Positions 1 through 6,720 of a stretch of DNA of 7,433 nt are shown here, piece after piece; the first letter of the stretch is position 1, and the number at the start of each line of letters is the position of its first letter. The notes beneath the pieces were generated by a model that saw only the letters and a program-made list of their open reading frames with translations, had not been told where the DNA came from and did not search any database. The position numbers and the translations under genes were made by a program. This DNA is from Bacillota bacterium (GTDB taxonomy: Bacteria; Bacillota; Clostridia; Lachnospirales; Lachnospiraceae), in the NCBI GenBank assembly GCA_023428655.1, contig JAEYXC010000351.1, positions 1 to 7,433 of the forward strand, in the 5' to 3' direction.

Positions 1-17
1 GAAAAGAGGTTGATGGG

Positions 18-791
18 ATGGTAAAAGGATTATATACAGCTTATACCGGGATGGCAAACGAGCAAAAAAGGCTGGATATTATCGCGAACAATCTTGCAAA
101 TTCTGCTACCGTTGGTTACAAGGAAGAAAATGTGACAAGTCAAGCCTTTGACGAAATGCTGACGATTAAGATAAAGGATGCTTCGGAAGCCTTTAATGAT
201 CGTCCCATTGGTAATATGAGCTTAGGTGTAAAGCTAGGTGAGTCATATACTAATTATGGACAGGGTTCTATGCGTCAGACAGCAGGTACCTATGATTTGG
301 CATTAGAGGGCAAAGGCTTCTTTTCTCTTTCTGTAACGGATAAAGCAGGAAATGTTAGCACAGAATACACACGAAATGGTTCATTTACCATGACCAAGGA
401 TGGTTACATCGTGGACGAGGATGGAAATCACCTGATGGGTGAGGGTGGAGAGGTTCAGATTCCTACGGATGCAGCGGCTGTTGTTATTGATACAACCGGT
501 GGAATATATGCGGACGGGGTATATGTAGACAACCTCCAAATTGTAGATTTTGAAAACTACGATTACTTAACCAAGAAGGGTGATACTAGATATCAGGCAC
601 TGGAGGGGGCAACTGAGGTTGACGCTAACTCCCTGATAAGACAAGGTTATTTAGAGCAGTCCAATGTGAACGTAGTATCCGAGATGGTTGAGATGATTAC
701 CATTACCAGGGCCTATGAAGCAAATCAGAAGATAATAAAGTCGATTGATAACACACTGGATCTTGCAGCAAATTCTGTCGGTAAAGTATAA
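18..791 (+). CDS. flgF: FlgF-like flagellar rod protein (flagellar basal-body rod / FlhO-type)
   Basis: Structural protein of the flagellar rod, exported by the flagellar type III apparatus and assembled outside the membrane below the hook. The 257-residue protein has the N-terminal rod signature around residues 23-35 (ANNLANSATVGYK), a central LALEGKGFF segment near residue 97, and the conserved C-terminal helix with YLEQSNVNVVSEM and RAYEANQK. These two ends form the coiled-coil core in the rod/hook family. It lacks the FlgG-type insert after the N-terminal motif (YQTI then GIQVG), present in the next gene, which is why I call it FlgF-like (proximal rod) rather than a second FlgG; the B. 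subtilis counterpart would be FlhO. The ATG at 18 follows GAGGT at 6-10 with 7 nt spacing; an ATG at 12 is out of frame. It is followed after 16 nt by flgG. Family assignment is sure; the FlgF versus FlgG choice is an inference. Confidence 0.9.
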   Translation: MVKGLYTAYTGMANEQKRLDIIANNLANSATVGYKEENVTSQAFDEMLTIKIKDASEAFNDRPIGNMSLGVKLGESYTNYGQGSMRQTAGTYDLALEGKGFFSLSVTDKAGNVSTEYTRNGSFTMTKDGYIVDEDGNHLMGEGGEVQIPTDAAAVVIDTTGGIYADGVYVDNLQIVDFENYDYLTKKGDTRYQALEGATEVDANSLIRQGYLEQSNVNVVSEMVEMITITRAYEANQKIIKSIDNTLDLAANSVGKV

Positions 792-807
792 TTAGGAGGA
801 AGCGCAT

Positions 808-1620
808 ATGATGAGATCCTTATGGACGGCAGCGTCGGGAATGATTTCACAACAAACCAATGTAGATACCATATCCAATAACTTGGCTAATATTAATACA
901 ACGGGATATAAGAAGGAAGCAGCAGAATTCAAATCCTTGTTGTACCAGACAATACAGGAGCAATCCAATGACAATAACGGGGACCCTAAGCCCTATGGCA
1001 TTCAAGTAGGACTTGGAGTTCGTAATTCTGCCATAACCTCGCAGTATACGCAAGGGACCTTGAATGAGACAGGAAACGACTTTGACCTCGCTTTAGAGGG
1101 AAACGGTTTCTTTATGGTACAGACACAGGATGGAGAGACCGCATATACCAGAAACGGATCCTTCCGCTTAACCATAGGACCGGGTGGAGTAACTCTTGCG
1201 AATTCCGACGGTAATCCGGTATTAAGTACGGATTTGCAGCCGATAGTTATTGAAGATCAATATACAGCAACGGATATAACAATCAATGATCAGGGAGAGC
1301 TGTGCTATCCGGATGAAACAGGAGCTGATGTACCAATCGGTATTACGATTGGAGTAGCACAATTTAATAATCCCGCCGGACTTGAGAAAGGCTCAAACAG
1401 TCTGCTTAGAGAGACGGAGGCTTCCGGTACAGCGCGTTTGGAAGCGAACGATATGGCTCTGACACGAAGTAGAATTCGACAAGGTTATCTGGAAAGCTCC
1501 AATGTACAGGCAGTGGATGAAATGGTTAACCTGATCGTAGCACAGCGTGCTTATGAGATGAGTTCAAAAATAATTACAGCCTCCGATGAGATGCTGCAAC
1601 AGGCAAATAACCTTCGTTAA
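808..1620 (+). CDS. flgG: Flagellar basal-body distal rod protein FlgG
   Basis: Distal rod protein, which stacks on the proximal rod and carries the hook. The 270-residue length is close to the roughly 260 of enterobacterial FlgG. Visible are the N-terminal MRSLWTAASGM and SNNLANINTTGYK (residues 23-35), the FlgG-specific stretch at about 41-72 (LYQTI, then GIQVGLGVR) associated with the straight, rigid distal rod, the LALEGNGFF segment, and the C-terminal GYLESSNVQAVDEM and RAYEMSSKI. The N- and C-terminal blocks are clearly paralogous to the upstream gene. The ribosome binding site AGGAGGA at 794-800 stands 7 nt before ATG 808; a second ATG follows at once at 811 and would give the usual MRSLW start, so the true start is ambiguous by one codon. 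Co-transcribed with flgF (16-nt gap) and followed by the rod-binding gene. The B. subtilis counterpart is FlhP. Confidence 0.95.
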   Translation: MMRSLWTAASGMISQQTNVDTISNNLANINTTGYKKEAAEFKSLLYQTIQEQSNDNNGDPKPYGIQVGLGVRNSAITSQYTQGTLNETGNDFDLALEGNGFFMVQTQDGETAYTRNGSFRLTIGPGGVTLANSDGNPVLSTDLQPIVIEDQYTATDITINDQGELCYPDETGADVPIGITIGVAQFNNPAGLEKGSNSLLRETEASGTARLEANDMALTRSRIRQGYLESSNVQAVDEMVNLIVAQRAYEMSSKIITASDEMLQQANNLR

Positions 1621-1632
1621 ATTGATTATTAT

Positions 1633-1651
1633 GGGTAGCTTGAAGCTATCC
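1633..1651 (+). other. Intercistronic hairpin between flgG and the rod-binding gene
   Basis: An 8-bp stem (GGGTAGCT at 1633-1640 pairing with AGCTATCC at 1644-1651, one G-U pair) with a 3-nt loop TGA lies 12 nt after the flgG stop. It is not followed by a T run, so it is not an intrinsic terminator. It ends 6 nt before the AGGAGA ribosome binding site (1658-1663) of the next gene. Such a hairpin may protect the upstream mRNA end or tune translation of the small downstream gene; that role is inference only. Confidence 0.45.
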
Positions 1652-1667
1652 GGGAATAGGAGATAAT

Positions 1668-2003
1668 ATGAGTGTATCAATCGGACCAAACTCAATTAAT
1701 TCCATATCCTCCGGTTATTTATCTAAGTCGGCTAAGACCTCCGGTCTTGAAGCAACCTTAAAAAATAGCGAGAATGCAACCGATGAGGAATTAATGGAGG
1801 CCTGTAAATCCTTTGAATCTTATCTGCTTGAGCAGGTCTTCAAGGGAATGGAGAAGACGATTCTCAAGGATGAAGAGGAAGAAAATGATTATTTAGCGCA
1901 ATTTGGTGATAAGCTTTATGAGGAATATGCGAAGGACGCCGCCGAGAATGGTAGTCTGGGGATTGCTCAGTTGCTTTATGAATCAATGAAGCGCAATTCC
2001 TAA
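1668..2003 (+). CDS. Short FlgJ-like rod-binding protein (no muramidase domain)
   Basis: A 111-residue protein whose residues about 38-108 match the rod-binding domain found at the N terminus of enterobacterial FlgJ: an ACKSFESYLLEQVFKGMEKTI helix region, an acidic linker (KDEEEEND), then GDKLYEEYAKDAAENGSLGIAQLLYESM. Proteins of this type cap or scaffold the growing rod. Enterobacterial FlgJ is about 310 residues and adds a C-terminal peptidoglycan hydrolase; nothing of that domain is present, so wall opening must come from another enzyme. The first 35 residues are Ser/Asn-rich, without a signal peptide, as expected for an export-apparatus substrate. ATG 1668 has AGGAGA at 1658-1663, 4 nt upstream. 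Translation ends at tandem stops TAA TAG (2001-2006). Third gene of the rod operon. Confidence 0.85.
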   Translation: MSVSIGPNSINSISSGYLSKSAKTSGLEATLKNSENATDEELMEACKSFESYLLEQVFKGMEKTILKDEEEENDYLAQFGDKLYEEYAKDAAENGSLGIAQLLYESMKRNS

Positions 2004-2069
2004 TAGAAGAACAAAAGTCAGTGATTGTAATAATGGATACATATATCGTAAGAAGGAATAAGAAAAATC

Positions 2070-2130
2070 ATGTCATTTCAAACTGAAGTCCAATCTATTG
2101 GGATGAAGTTGGGATGACATTTTCTTTATT
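2070..2130 (+). terminator. Rho-independent terminator of the flagellar rod operon
   Basis: A long two-part hairpin followed by a U-rich tail. The outer stem pairs TGTCATTTCAA (2071-2081) with TTGGGATGACA (2109-2119), 11 bp with two G-U pairs, extended by A2070-T2120. An asymmetric internal loop (2082-2088 and 2103-2108) leads to an inner stem TCCAA (2089-2093) with TTGGG (2098-2102) and a TCTA loop. The tail TTTTCTTTATT runs from 2120. The G-U pairs and T tail on the plus strand show it works in the plus direction. It lies 67 nt after the rod-binding gene and just before recD2, so it should separate the flagellar transcript from recD2 or limit read-through into it. Confidence 0.75.
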
Positions 2131-2141
2131 GTTATATCGGT

Positions 2142-2147
2142 GGGAGG
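2142..2147 (+). promoter_or_regulatory. Ribosome binding site that fixes the recD2 start
   Basis: GGGAGG at 2142-2147, 5 nt before ATG 2153. The longer open frame begins with an ATG at 2114, but that codon lies inside the right arm of the terminator hairpin and has no ribosome binding site of its own. From 2153 the protein begins MAEIVEGYIARIIF, the usual start of RecD2 proteins. Confidence 0.85.
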
Positions 2148-2152
2148 TAGTA

Positions 2153-4369
2153 ATGGCAGAGATTGTAGAAGGTTATATTGCACGAATCATATTTCGTAAT
2201 GACGAAAATGGATATACTGTTTTGAGTCTTCGCTCAGAGGAGGAGGATCTGACCTGTGTCGGAACATTCCCCTTCATCAGCGAGGGTGAGTTCATGCAGC
2301 TAACAGGTGATTATACCGACCACCCCGTCTACGGACAGCAGTTTATTATAGAGTCTTATGATTTAAAGGAGCCGGAGGATCTTTATTCCATTGAACGATA
2401 TCTCTGTTCCGGAGCCATCAAGGGAATTGGGGAAGCTCTGGCAGGGAGAATAGTGAAGCGTTTTAAGGAGGACACCTTCCGGATTATCGAAGAGGAAGCG
2501 GAGCGTCTGGCCGAAATAAAGGGTATCAGCGCCAGGATGGCAAGAGAGATTTATTGCCAGTTTGAAGTGAAGAGAGACATGCGTAGTGCCATGCTTTTTC
2601 TGCAGCAATACAATATAGCGGGTAATTTGGCGGTAAAGATCTATACGGAATATGGACAGAGGATGTATGATATATTGAGGGAGAACCCTTATCGCTTGGC
2701 GGAGGATATTACGGGCGTAGGCTTTAAGACAGCGGATGATATTGCTAGAAGAATAGGAATAGGGAATGATTCGGATTACCGAATTAAGGCCGGTATCATG
2801 TATGCTTTACTGCAGGCCAGTTCGGATGGACATGTATACCTGCCGGAGCATGATATGCTGCAAAGAGCGAAAGCACTTCTGTTGGCAGAGGAGGAGGCAA
2901 TTCGTAGACAGCTGACGACCTTAGCCCTGGAGAAGAAAATTATCCTTCGGGATGTAGGAGAAGAAAAGCATATTTATTCAGCGGTCTATTATTATATGGA
3001 GCTGAATATGGCGAGAATGCTTCATGACTTGAACATCCGTTATGATGTTCGACCGGAGCAGGTACGCAGAAGAGTTAAGGCAATCGAGGAGCAATTTAAA
3101 ATAGAACTGGAGGAGCAGCAAAGGATCGCTGTTACAGAAGCAGCGGGTAACGGACTTTTGGTAATCACCGGTGGTCCCGGAACAGGTAAAACGACTACCA
3201 TTAATACAATCATCAAATTCTTTGAATCTGAGGGATTGGATATTCTCTTAGCAGCTCCTACCGGGAGGGCGGCAAAGCGAATGACAGAGACGACGGGCTA
3301 TGAAGCAAAGACCATTCATCGATTGCTTGAGCTTTCCAAAATGATAGAGGAGCAGGAAAATCGTTTTAATTTTGAACGAAATGAATTAAATCCTTTGGAG
3401 ACCGATGTTTTGATTATCGATGAGATGTCCATGGTGGATATCAGTCTGATGCATGCCTTGTTAAAAGCCGTGCCGGTAGGAACGAGACTGATACTTGTTG
3501 GAGATGTGAATCAGCTTCCCAGCGTCGGACCGGGGAATGTATTGAGGGATATCATTGATTCGCATAGCTTTAATGTGGTTAAGCTTACGAAGATTTTCCG
3601 ACAGGCAGCGGATAGTGATATCATAGTTAATGCACATAAGATCAATGATGGGGAACTCATTAGGCTGGATAATAAGAGCAGGGATTTCTTTTTTCTTAAG
3701 AGAGAGGAAGCGAATGTCATAGCAGCAGTGATGATTAATCTGATTAAAAATAAGCTACCGAGCTATGTCAATGCCACTTCCTTTGATATTCAGGTATTGA
3801 CACCGATGCGAAAAGGTGAATTAGGAGTGGAGCGGCTGAATCAGCTTCTGCAACAGGCACTCAATCCCCCAACCAAGGATAAAAGGGAAAAGGAATATCA
3901 CGAGACCATTTTTCGTGAAGGGGATAAGGTGATGCAGATTAAGAATAATTATCAGATCACCTGGGAGATAAAGAATAAAATTGGTATTACGACACAGACC
4001 GGAACCGGTGTCTTCAATGGAGACTGTGGCGTTATTAAAGAAATTAATCTCTTTTCGGAGCATTTAATGGTAGAGTTTGAGGATAGTCGCCTTGTTGATT
4101 ATAGCTTTACACAGCTGGAGGAGATAGAGCTTGCCTATGCGGTTACAATTCATAAGTCCCAAGGGAGTGAATACCCTGCTGTAATACTTCCCATCTTGGA
4201 TGGTCCTAAGCTGTTGTTTAATCGTAATCTTTTATATACTGCCGTTACCAGGGCTAAGAATTGTGTGACCATAGTAGGAAGTGATTCCATGCTTCGCTTT
4301 ATGATCGAGAATAAGAATGAACAGAGCCGTTATTCCGGTCTGTGTGATCGAATCAAAGAACTTGGGTAG
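2153..4369 (+). CDS. recD2: RecD2-type ATP-dependent DNA helicase (SF1B, 5'-3')
   Basis: A 738-residue helicase of the RecD2 (YrrC) class, found in bacteria where RecD acts without RecBC; it unwinds DNA 5' to 3' in repair and replication-fork maintenance. In order: an N-terminal OB-like region (about 1-70), helix-hairpin-helix segments at about 87-104 (GAIKGIGEALAGRI), 119-133 and 184-202 (ITGVGFKTADDIA), a winged-helix-like linker (about 205-310), then the motor. Motor motifs are Walker A GGPGTGKTT (340-348), Ia APTGRAAKRM (368-377), Walker B IIDEMS (421-426), III GDVNQLPSVGPG (450-461), IV KIFRQ (480-484), AYAVTIHKSQG (661-671) and LLYTAVTRAK (693-702). All look intact. Length fits the family (roughly 700-800). 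The start at 2153 is chosen over an in-frame ATG 39 nt upstream because of its ribosome binding site. With only 22 nt between terminator and start codon there is little room for its own promoter, so expression may depend on read-through or on a promoter inside the hairpin region. Confidence 0.95.
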   Translation: MAEIVEGYIARIIFRNDENGYTVLSLRSEEEDLTCVGTFPFISEGEFMQLTGDYTDHPVYGQQFIIESYDLKEPEDLYSIERYLCSGAIKGIGEALAGRIVKRFKEDTFRIIEEEAERLAEIKGISARMAREIYCQFEVKRDMRSAMLFLQQYNIAGNLAVKIYTEYGQRMYDILRENPYRLAEDITGVGFKTADDIARRIGIGNDSDYRIKAGIMYALLQASSDGHVYLPEHDMLQRAKALLLAEEEAIRRQLTTLALEKKIILRDVGEEKHIYSAVYYYMELNMARMLHDLNIRYDVRPEQVRRRVKAIEEQFKIELEEQQRIAVTEAAGNGLLVITGGPGTGKTTTINTIIKFFESEGLDILLAAPTGRAAKRMTETTGYEAKTIHRLLELSKMIEEQENRFNFERNELNPLETDVLIIDEMSMVDISLMHALLKAVPVGTRLILVGDVNQLPSVGPGNVLRDIIDSHSFNVVKLTKIFRQAADSDIIVNAHKINDGELIRLDNKSRDFFFLKREEANVIAAVMINLIKNKLPSYVNATSFDIQVLTPMRKGELGVERLNQLLQQALNPPTKDKREKEYHETIFREGDKVMQIKNNYQITWEIKNKIGITTQTGTGVFNGDCGVIKEINLFSEHLMVEFEDSRLVDYSFTQLEEIELAYAVTIHKSQGSEYPAVILPILDGPKLLFNRNLLYTAVTRAKNCVTIVGSDSMLRFMIENKNEQSRYSGLCDRIKELG

Positions 4370-4493
4370 GGATAAAAGCTAGTAGGATTGGGATGTACCT
4401 TACTGCGCTCTGAAATAATATGGTAATGGTATTCATATATGGATAGAATTTGCCAAAAGGCATAAGATATTAGAAGGCTCAAATTTGAATTGT

Positions 4494-4525
4494 ATTACCT
4501 TCCTTTTATGGGAAGTGGCTGTAAT
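4494..4525 (+). other. Weak hairpin in the recD2-nucleotidyltransferase gap
   Basis: ATTAC-CTTCC (4494-4503) can pair with GGAAG (4511-4515) and GTAAT (4521-4525), with a 7-nt loop and a 5-nt bulge TGGCT on the right side. AATTTTG follows. It could be a poor terminator for recD2, but the bulge and short T run make it uncertain. No better terminator is visible in 4370-4500; the remainder of the gap is A+T-rich without a reading frame I can support. Confidence 0.25.
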
Positions 4526-4534
4526 AATTTTGTA

Positions 4535-4563
4535 GTGCATTTTATTGGAAAATACGATATAAT
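4535..4563 (+). promoter_or_regulatory. Probable sigma-A-type promoter for the nucleotidyltransferase-comFC-yvyF unit
   Basis: A perfect -10 hexamer TATAAT at 4558-4563 lies 50 nt before the start codon at 4614. The element 17 nt upstream, GTGCAT (4535-4540), is a poor -35 match (3 of 6). The surroundings are strongly A+T-rich, which could compensate. Expected transcription start near 4570, giving a leader of about 44 nt that carries AGGAGG. This is the only convincing -10 in the 244-nt gap and sits where the next transcription unit would need it. Confidence 0.5.
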
Positions 4564-4613
4564 AATTTTAATGTAAAGAATAGAGTATATCATTGGGATA
4601 GGAGGCGATTCAT

Positions 4614-5525
4614 ATGGCTGATACAACATTAGTAATTATGGCAGCAGGTATGGGAAGCAGATACGGAGGAATTAAACAATTAGAGCCTGTTGGGCCGAGT
4701 GGCGAGATAATCATGGATTACTCGATCCATGATGCAAGGGAGGCAGGCTTCAATAAGGTTGTTTTTATAATTCGAAAGGATTTAGAGAAGGACTTTAAAG
4801 AGGTTATCGGTAATCGCGTTGAGAAGTTAATTAAGGTGGAATATGTATTTCAAGAGCTGGATGCCTTGCCGGAAGGGTTTCATAAGCCTGCCGAACGAAC
4901 AAAGCCATGGGGCACAGGACAAGCAGTGCTTTGCTGTAAAAACGTTGTTAAGGAGCCCTTTGCAGTAATCAATGCGGATGATTATTATGGAAAAGAAGCC
5001 TTCCGTATTGTGCATCAATTCTTGACGGATCCCTCCTATACAGAAAACCAGTATTGTATGGCAGGATTTATTCTTGGAAATACCCTTAGTGAAAATGGTG
5101 CTGTAACCCGTGGTGTATGTAAAGCCAATAATCAGAATAGGTTGGTAGAAATTATTGAAACCTCGGGAATTGTTCCTGCCGGAGATCATGCTAATGCAAA
5201 AAATGCTGCCGGTGAGGATATTTCCATTGATCTTCAGAGTATTGTATCCATGAACATGTGGGGCTTTAAGCCGGGACTATTTACGGGATTAGAGACAGGC
5301 TTTGTAGATTTTCTTTCCGGACTTGGTGAGAATGAGCTCAAGAAGGAGTATCTGTTGCCAACGAAGGTTGGAGAATTAGTGGAGCAGAATAAGGTGGAAG
5401 TAGTTGTATTAAGGACCACGGACCGATGGTTTGGGGTAACCTATAAGGAAGATAAGGAAGCGGTTGTAAAATCCATTGGTGAATTGATAGAAAAGGGTGA
5501 ATATCCGGTTAATCTATTTGCATAA
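4614..5525 (+). CDS. Sugar-phosphate nucleotidyltransferase-like protein, substrate unknown
   Basis: A 303-residue cytoplasmic protein with a nucleotidyltransferase Rossmann-like fold: VIMAAGMGSRYGGIKQL (residues 7-23) is the nucleotide-binding signature loop, with R16 and K21 as expected phosphate contacts. PWGTGQA (98-104) fits the base/sugar-binding segment, and FAVINADDYYG (116-126) supplies the metal-binding aspartate. GAVTRGV (162-168) and MNMWGF (213-218) match positions of sugar contacts in the RmlA/GalU-type enzymes. Such enzymes make NDP-sugars from NTP and a sugar phosphate. The signature loop lacks the usual PxTxxxPK spacing and reads more like the GxGxRMGxxxKQ loop of IspD, so I do not name a substrate. 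ATG 4614 has AGGAGG at 4600-4605 (8 nt). Probably the first gene of a three-gene unit; comFC follows after 17 nt. No pathway partner is adjacent. Confidence 0.8.
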   Translation: MADTTLVIMAAGMGSRYGGIKQLEPVGPSGEIIMDYSIHDAREAGFNKVVFIIRKDLEKDFKEVIGNRVEKLIKVEYVFQELDALPEGFHKPAERTKPWGTGQAVLCCKNVVKEPFAVINADDYYGKEAFRIVHQFLTDPSYTENQYCMAGFILGNTLSENGAVTRGVCKANNQNRLVEIIETSGIVPAGDHANAKNAAGEDISIDLQSIVSMNMWGFKPGLFTGLETGFVDFLSGLGENELKKEYLLPTKVGELVEQNKVEVVVLRTTDRWFGVTYKEDKEAVVKSIGELIEKGEYPVNLFA

Positions 5526-5530
5526 GAGAA

Positions 5531-5535
5531 GAGGA
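5531..5535 (+). promoter_or_regulatory. Ribosome binding site supporting the TTG start of comFC
   Basis: GAGGA at 5531-5535 lies 7 nt before TTG 5543. The nearby ATG at 5538 is in another frame that stops after about 22 codons, and no in-frame ATG or GTG lies between the previous stop (5523-5525) and 5543, so the TTG is the best start. Confidence 0.7.
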
Positions 5536-5542
5536 AGATGCC

Positions 5543-6265
5543 TTGCTCCAAACATTACTTGATGTACTGTATCCTGCCAGATGTCCGATCTGTGGCGATA
5601 TTATAGCTCCTGGTAAACAAATGATATGTGAGGCCTGCAAGGGGCAGCTGATCTATATCAGTGAACCCAGGTGCAAGTGTTGCAGTAAGCCGATTGAGGA
5701 GGAGGAACAGGAATATTGCAGTGATTGTAATCGGAAACAGTTTCATTATAACAGAGGCTTTGCGGTTTGGGTCTATAATGATGCAATGAAAAACTCCATT
5801 GCTGCCTTTAAGTATCAAAGCAAGAAGGAATATAGCACCTTCTACATTCATGAAATGCTTCGGCACTATAGAAAGGCTATACAAGGACTTTCCATCGATG
5901 CCATCCTTCCGGTACCAATTCATCGTAGCAAGTATCTTGAAAGAGGCTATAATCAGGCGGAGCTTTTGGCCAAGGGCATCGGGAAGGAGCTGAAGCTTCC
6001 GGTATACTCGAAGTTGCTCATAAGAAACAAAAAGACGTTACCACAGAAGAATTTAAGCGATAGAGAACGGTTTGAGAATCTCTCACATGCCTTTGAGATG
6101 AGGGTGGAGGATTTGAAAATTGATCTGAAGTCCATCAAAAAGGTTTTGTTAGTGGATGACATTTATACAACGGGCAGCACGGTGGAGGCCTGCTCGATTT
6201 TGTTAAAATCCCATGGAATAGAAGAAGTATATTTTATTGTTTTGTGCATAGGAAAAGGCTATTAG
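5543..6265 (+). CDS. comFC: ComFC-family phosphoribosyltransferase-domain protein
   Basis: A 240-residue ComF/GntX-family protein, cytoplasmic. In B. subtilis ComFC is needed for uptake of transforming DNA; in non-competent species the role is unclear. The N terminus holds zinc-binding cysteine pairs: C14/C17 with C29/C32, then C44/C46/C47 with C59/C62. The C-terminal half is a type I phosphoribosyltransferase fold with LPVPIHRSKYLERGYNQAE (122-140) and the PRPP-binding motif VLLVDDIYTTGST (201-213), both intact. Length is normal for the family (about 220-250). The TTG start is supported by its ribosome binding site. It begins 17 nt after the nucleotidyltransferase, and its stop TAG overlaps the ribosome binding site of yvyF, so the two are probably translated from one mRNA. 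The comFC-yvyF order is shared with B. subtilis; comFA is not adjacent here. Confidence 0.9.
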   Translation: MLQTLLDVLYPARCPICGDIIAPGKQMICEACKGQLIYISEPRCKCCSKPIEEEEQEYCSDCNRKQFHYNRGFAVWVYNDAMKNSIAAFKYQSKKEYSTFYIHEMLRHYRKAIQGLSIDAILPVPIHRSKYLERGYNQAELLAKGIGKELKLPVYSKLLIRNKKTLPQKNLSDRERFENLSHAFEMRVEDLKIDLKSIKKVLLVDDIYTTGSTVEACSILLKSHGIEEVYFIVLCIGKGY

Positions 6266-6277
6266 GAGGAATAACGT

Positions 6278-6682
6278 ATGGAAGTGAGAAACTGTAAAGG
6301 CTGTGGAAAACTATTCAACTATCTATCAGGACCCCCACTATGCCCTACATGTAGTCGGACGCTGGATCTAAAGTTTGAGGAAGTGAAGGAGTATGTGTAT
6401 GATCATCCTCGTGTAGGTATGCAAGAGGTATCGGAGGAGCTTGATGTACCCATTGCTCAGATTAAACAATGGATTCGGGAGGAGAGGCTTGCATTTGCAG
6501 AAGACTCTATGATTGGCCTTGAATGCGAAAGCTGTGGAGTAACCATTAAAACAGGTCGTTATTGTAAGGCTTGTAAGGAAAAGTTGGCCAAAGGACTGAA
6601 CAATTTATACGAGAAGCAACAGCCGTTACAAAGACCGAAGGATTTAAGAGATAACCCGAGAATGCGCTTCTTAGATAATTAA
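6278..6682 (+). CDS. yvyF: Flagellar operon protein YvyF (TIGR03826 type)
   Basis: A 134-residue protein with two zinc-knuckle-like cysteine sets flanking a helix-turn-helix-like middle. The first set is C6/C9 and C22/C25 (NCKGCGKLF, PLCPTC); the second is C83/C86 and C96/C99 (LECESCGV, YCKACKEKL). Residues about 34-70 (VGMQEVSEELDVPIAQIKQW) look like a MerR- or HTH-type DNA-binding helix pair. A polar, Arg/Pro-rich tail ends in RMRFLDN. The family is found in flagellar loci of Firmicutes, typically between comFC and flgM; its role is thought to be regulatory but is poorly defined. ATG 6278 is preceded by AGGAGG (6264-6269), overlapping the comFC stop. Unlike B. subtilis, no flgM follows: a terminator and a convergent gene come next. 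Confidence 0.88.
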   Translation: MEVRNCKGCGKLFNYLSGPPLCPTCSRTLDLKFEEVKEYVYDHPRVGMQEVSEELDVPIAQIKQWIREERLAFAEDSMIGLECESCGVTIKTGRYCKACKEKLAKGLNNLYEKQQPLQRPKDLRDNPRMRFLDN

Positions 6683-6720
6683 GTATAACATCCTTGTGGC
6701 TGATCAACCTGTTGTTAATC

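Noticed and set aside
2114..2152. ATG at 2114 as the recD2 start, adding 13 residues (MTFSLLLYRWEVV)
   Set aside because: It lies in a terminator stem, has no ribosome binding site, and the added residues are not typical of RecD2; ATG 2153 has GGGAGG 5 nt upstream.
4451..4462. TGCC-AAAA-GGCA hairpin after recD2 as a terminator
   Set aside because: Only 4 bp and no T run after it.
4370..4613. Possible riboswitch or small RNA in the 244-nt gap
   Set aside because: I see no conserved riboswitch core, no strong nested stems and no small gene; only a promoter and a weak hairpin can be supported.
4827..5189. Antisense open frames, the largest being 120-122 codons at 4827-5189 and 5555-5923 on the minus strand
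   Set aside because: They lie wholly inside well-supported plus-strand genes, have no family signature and no good ribosome binding site; I treat them as shadows.
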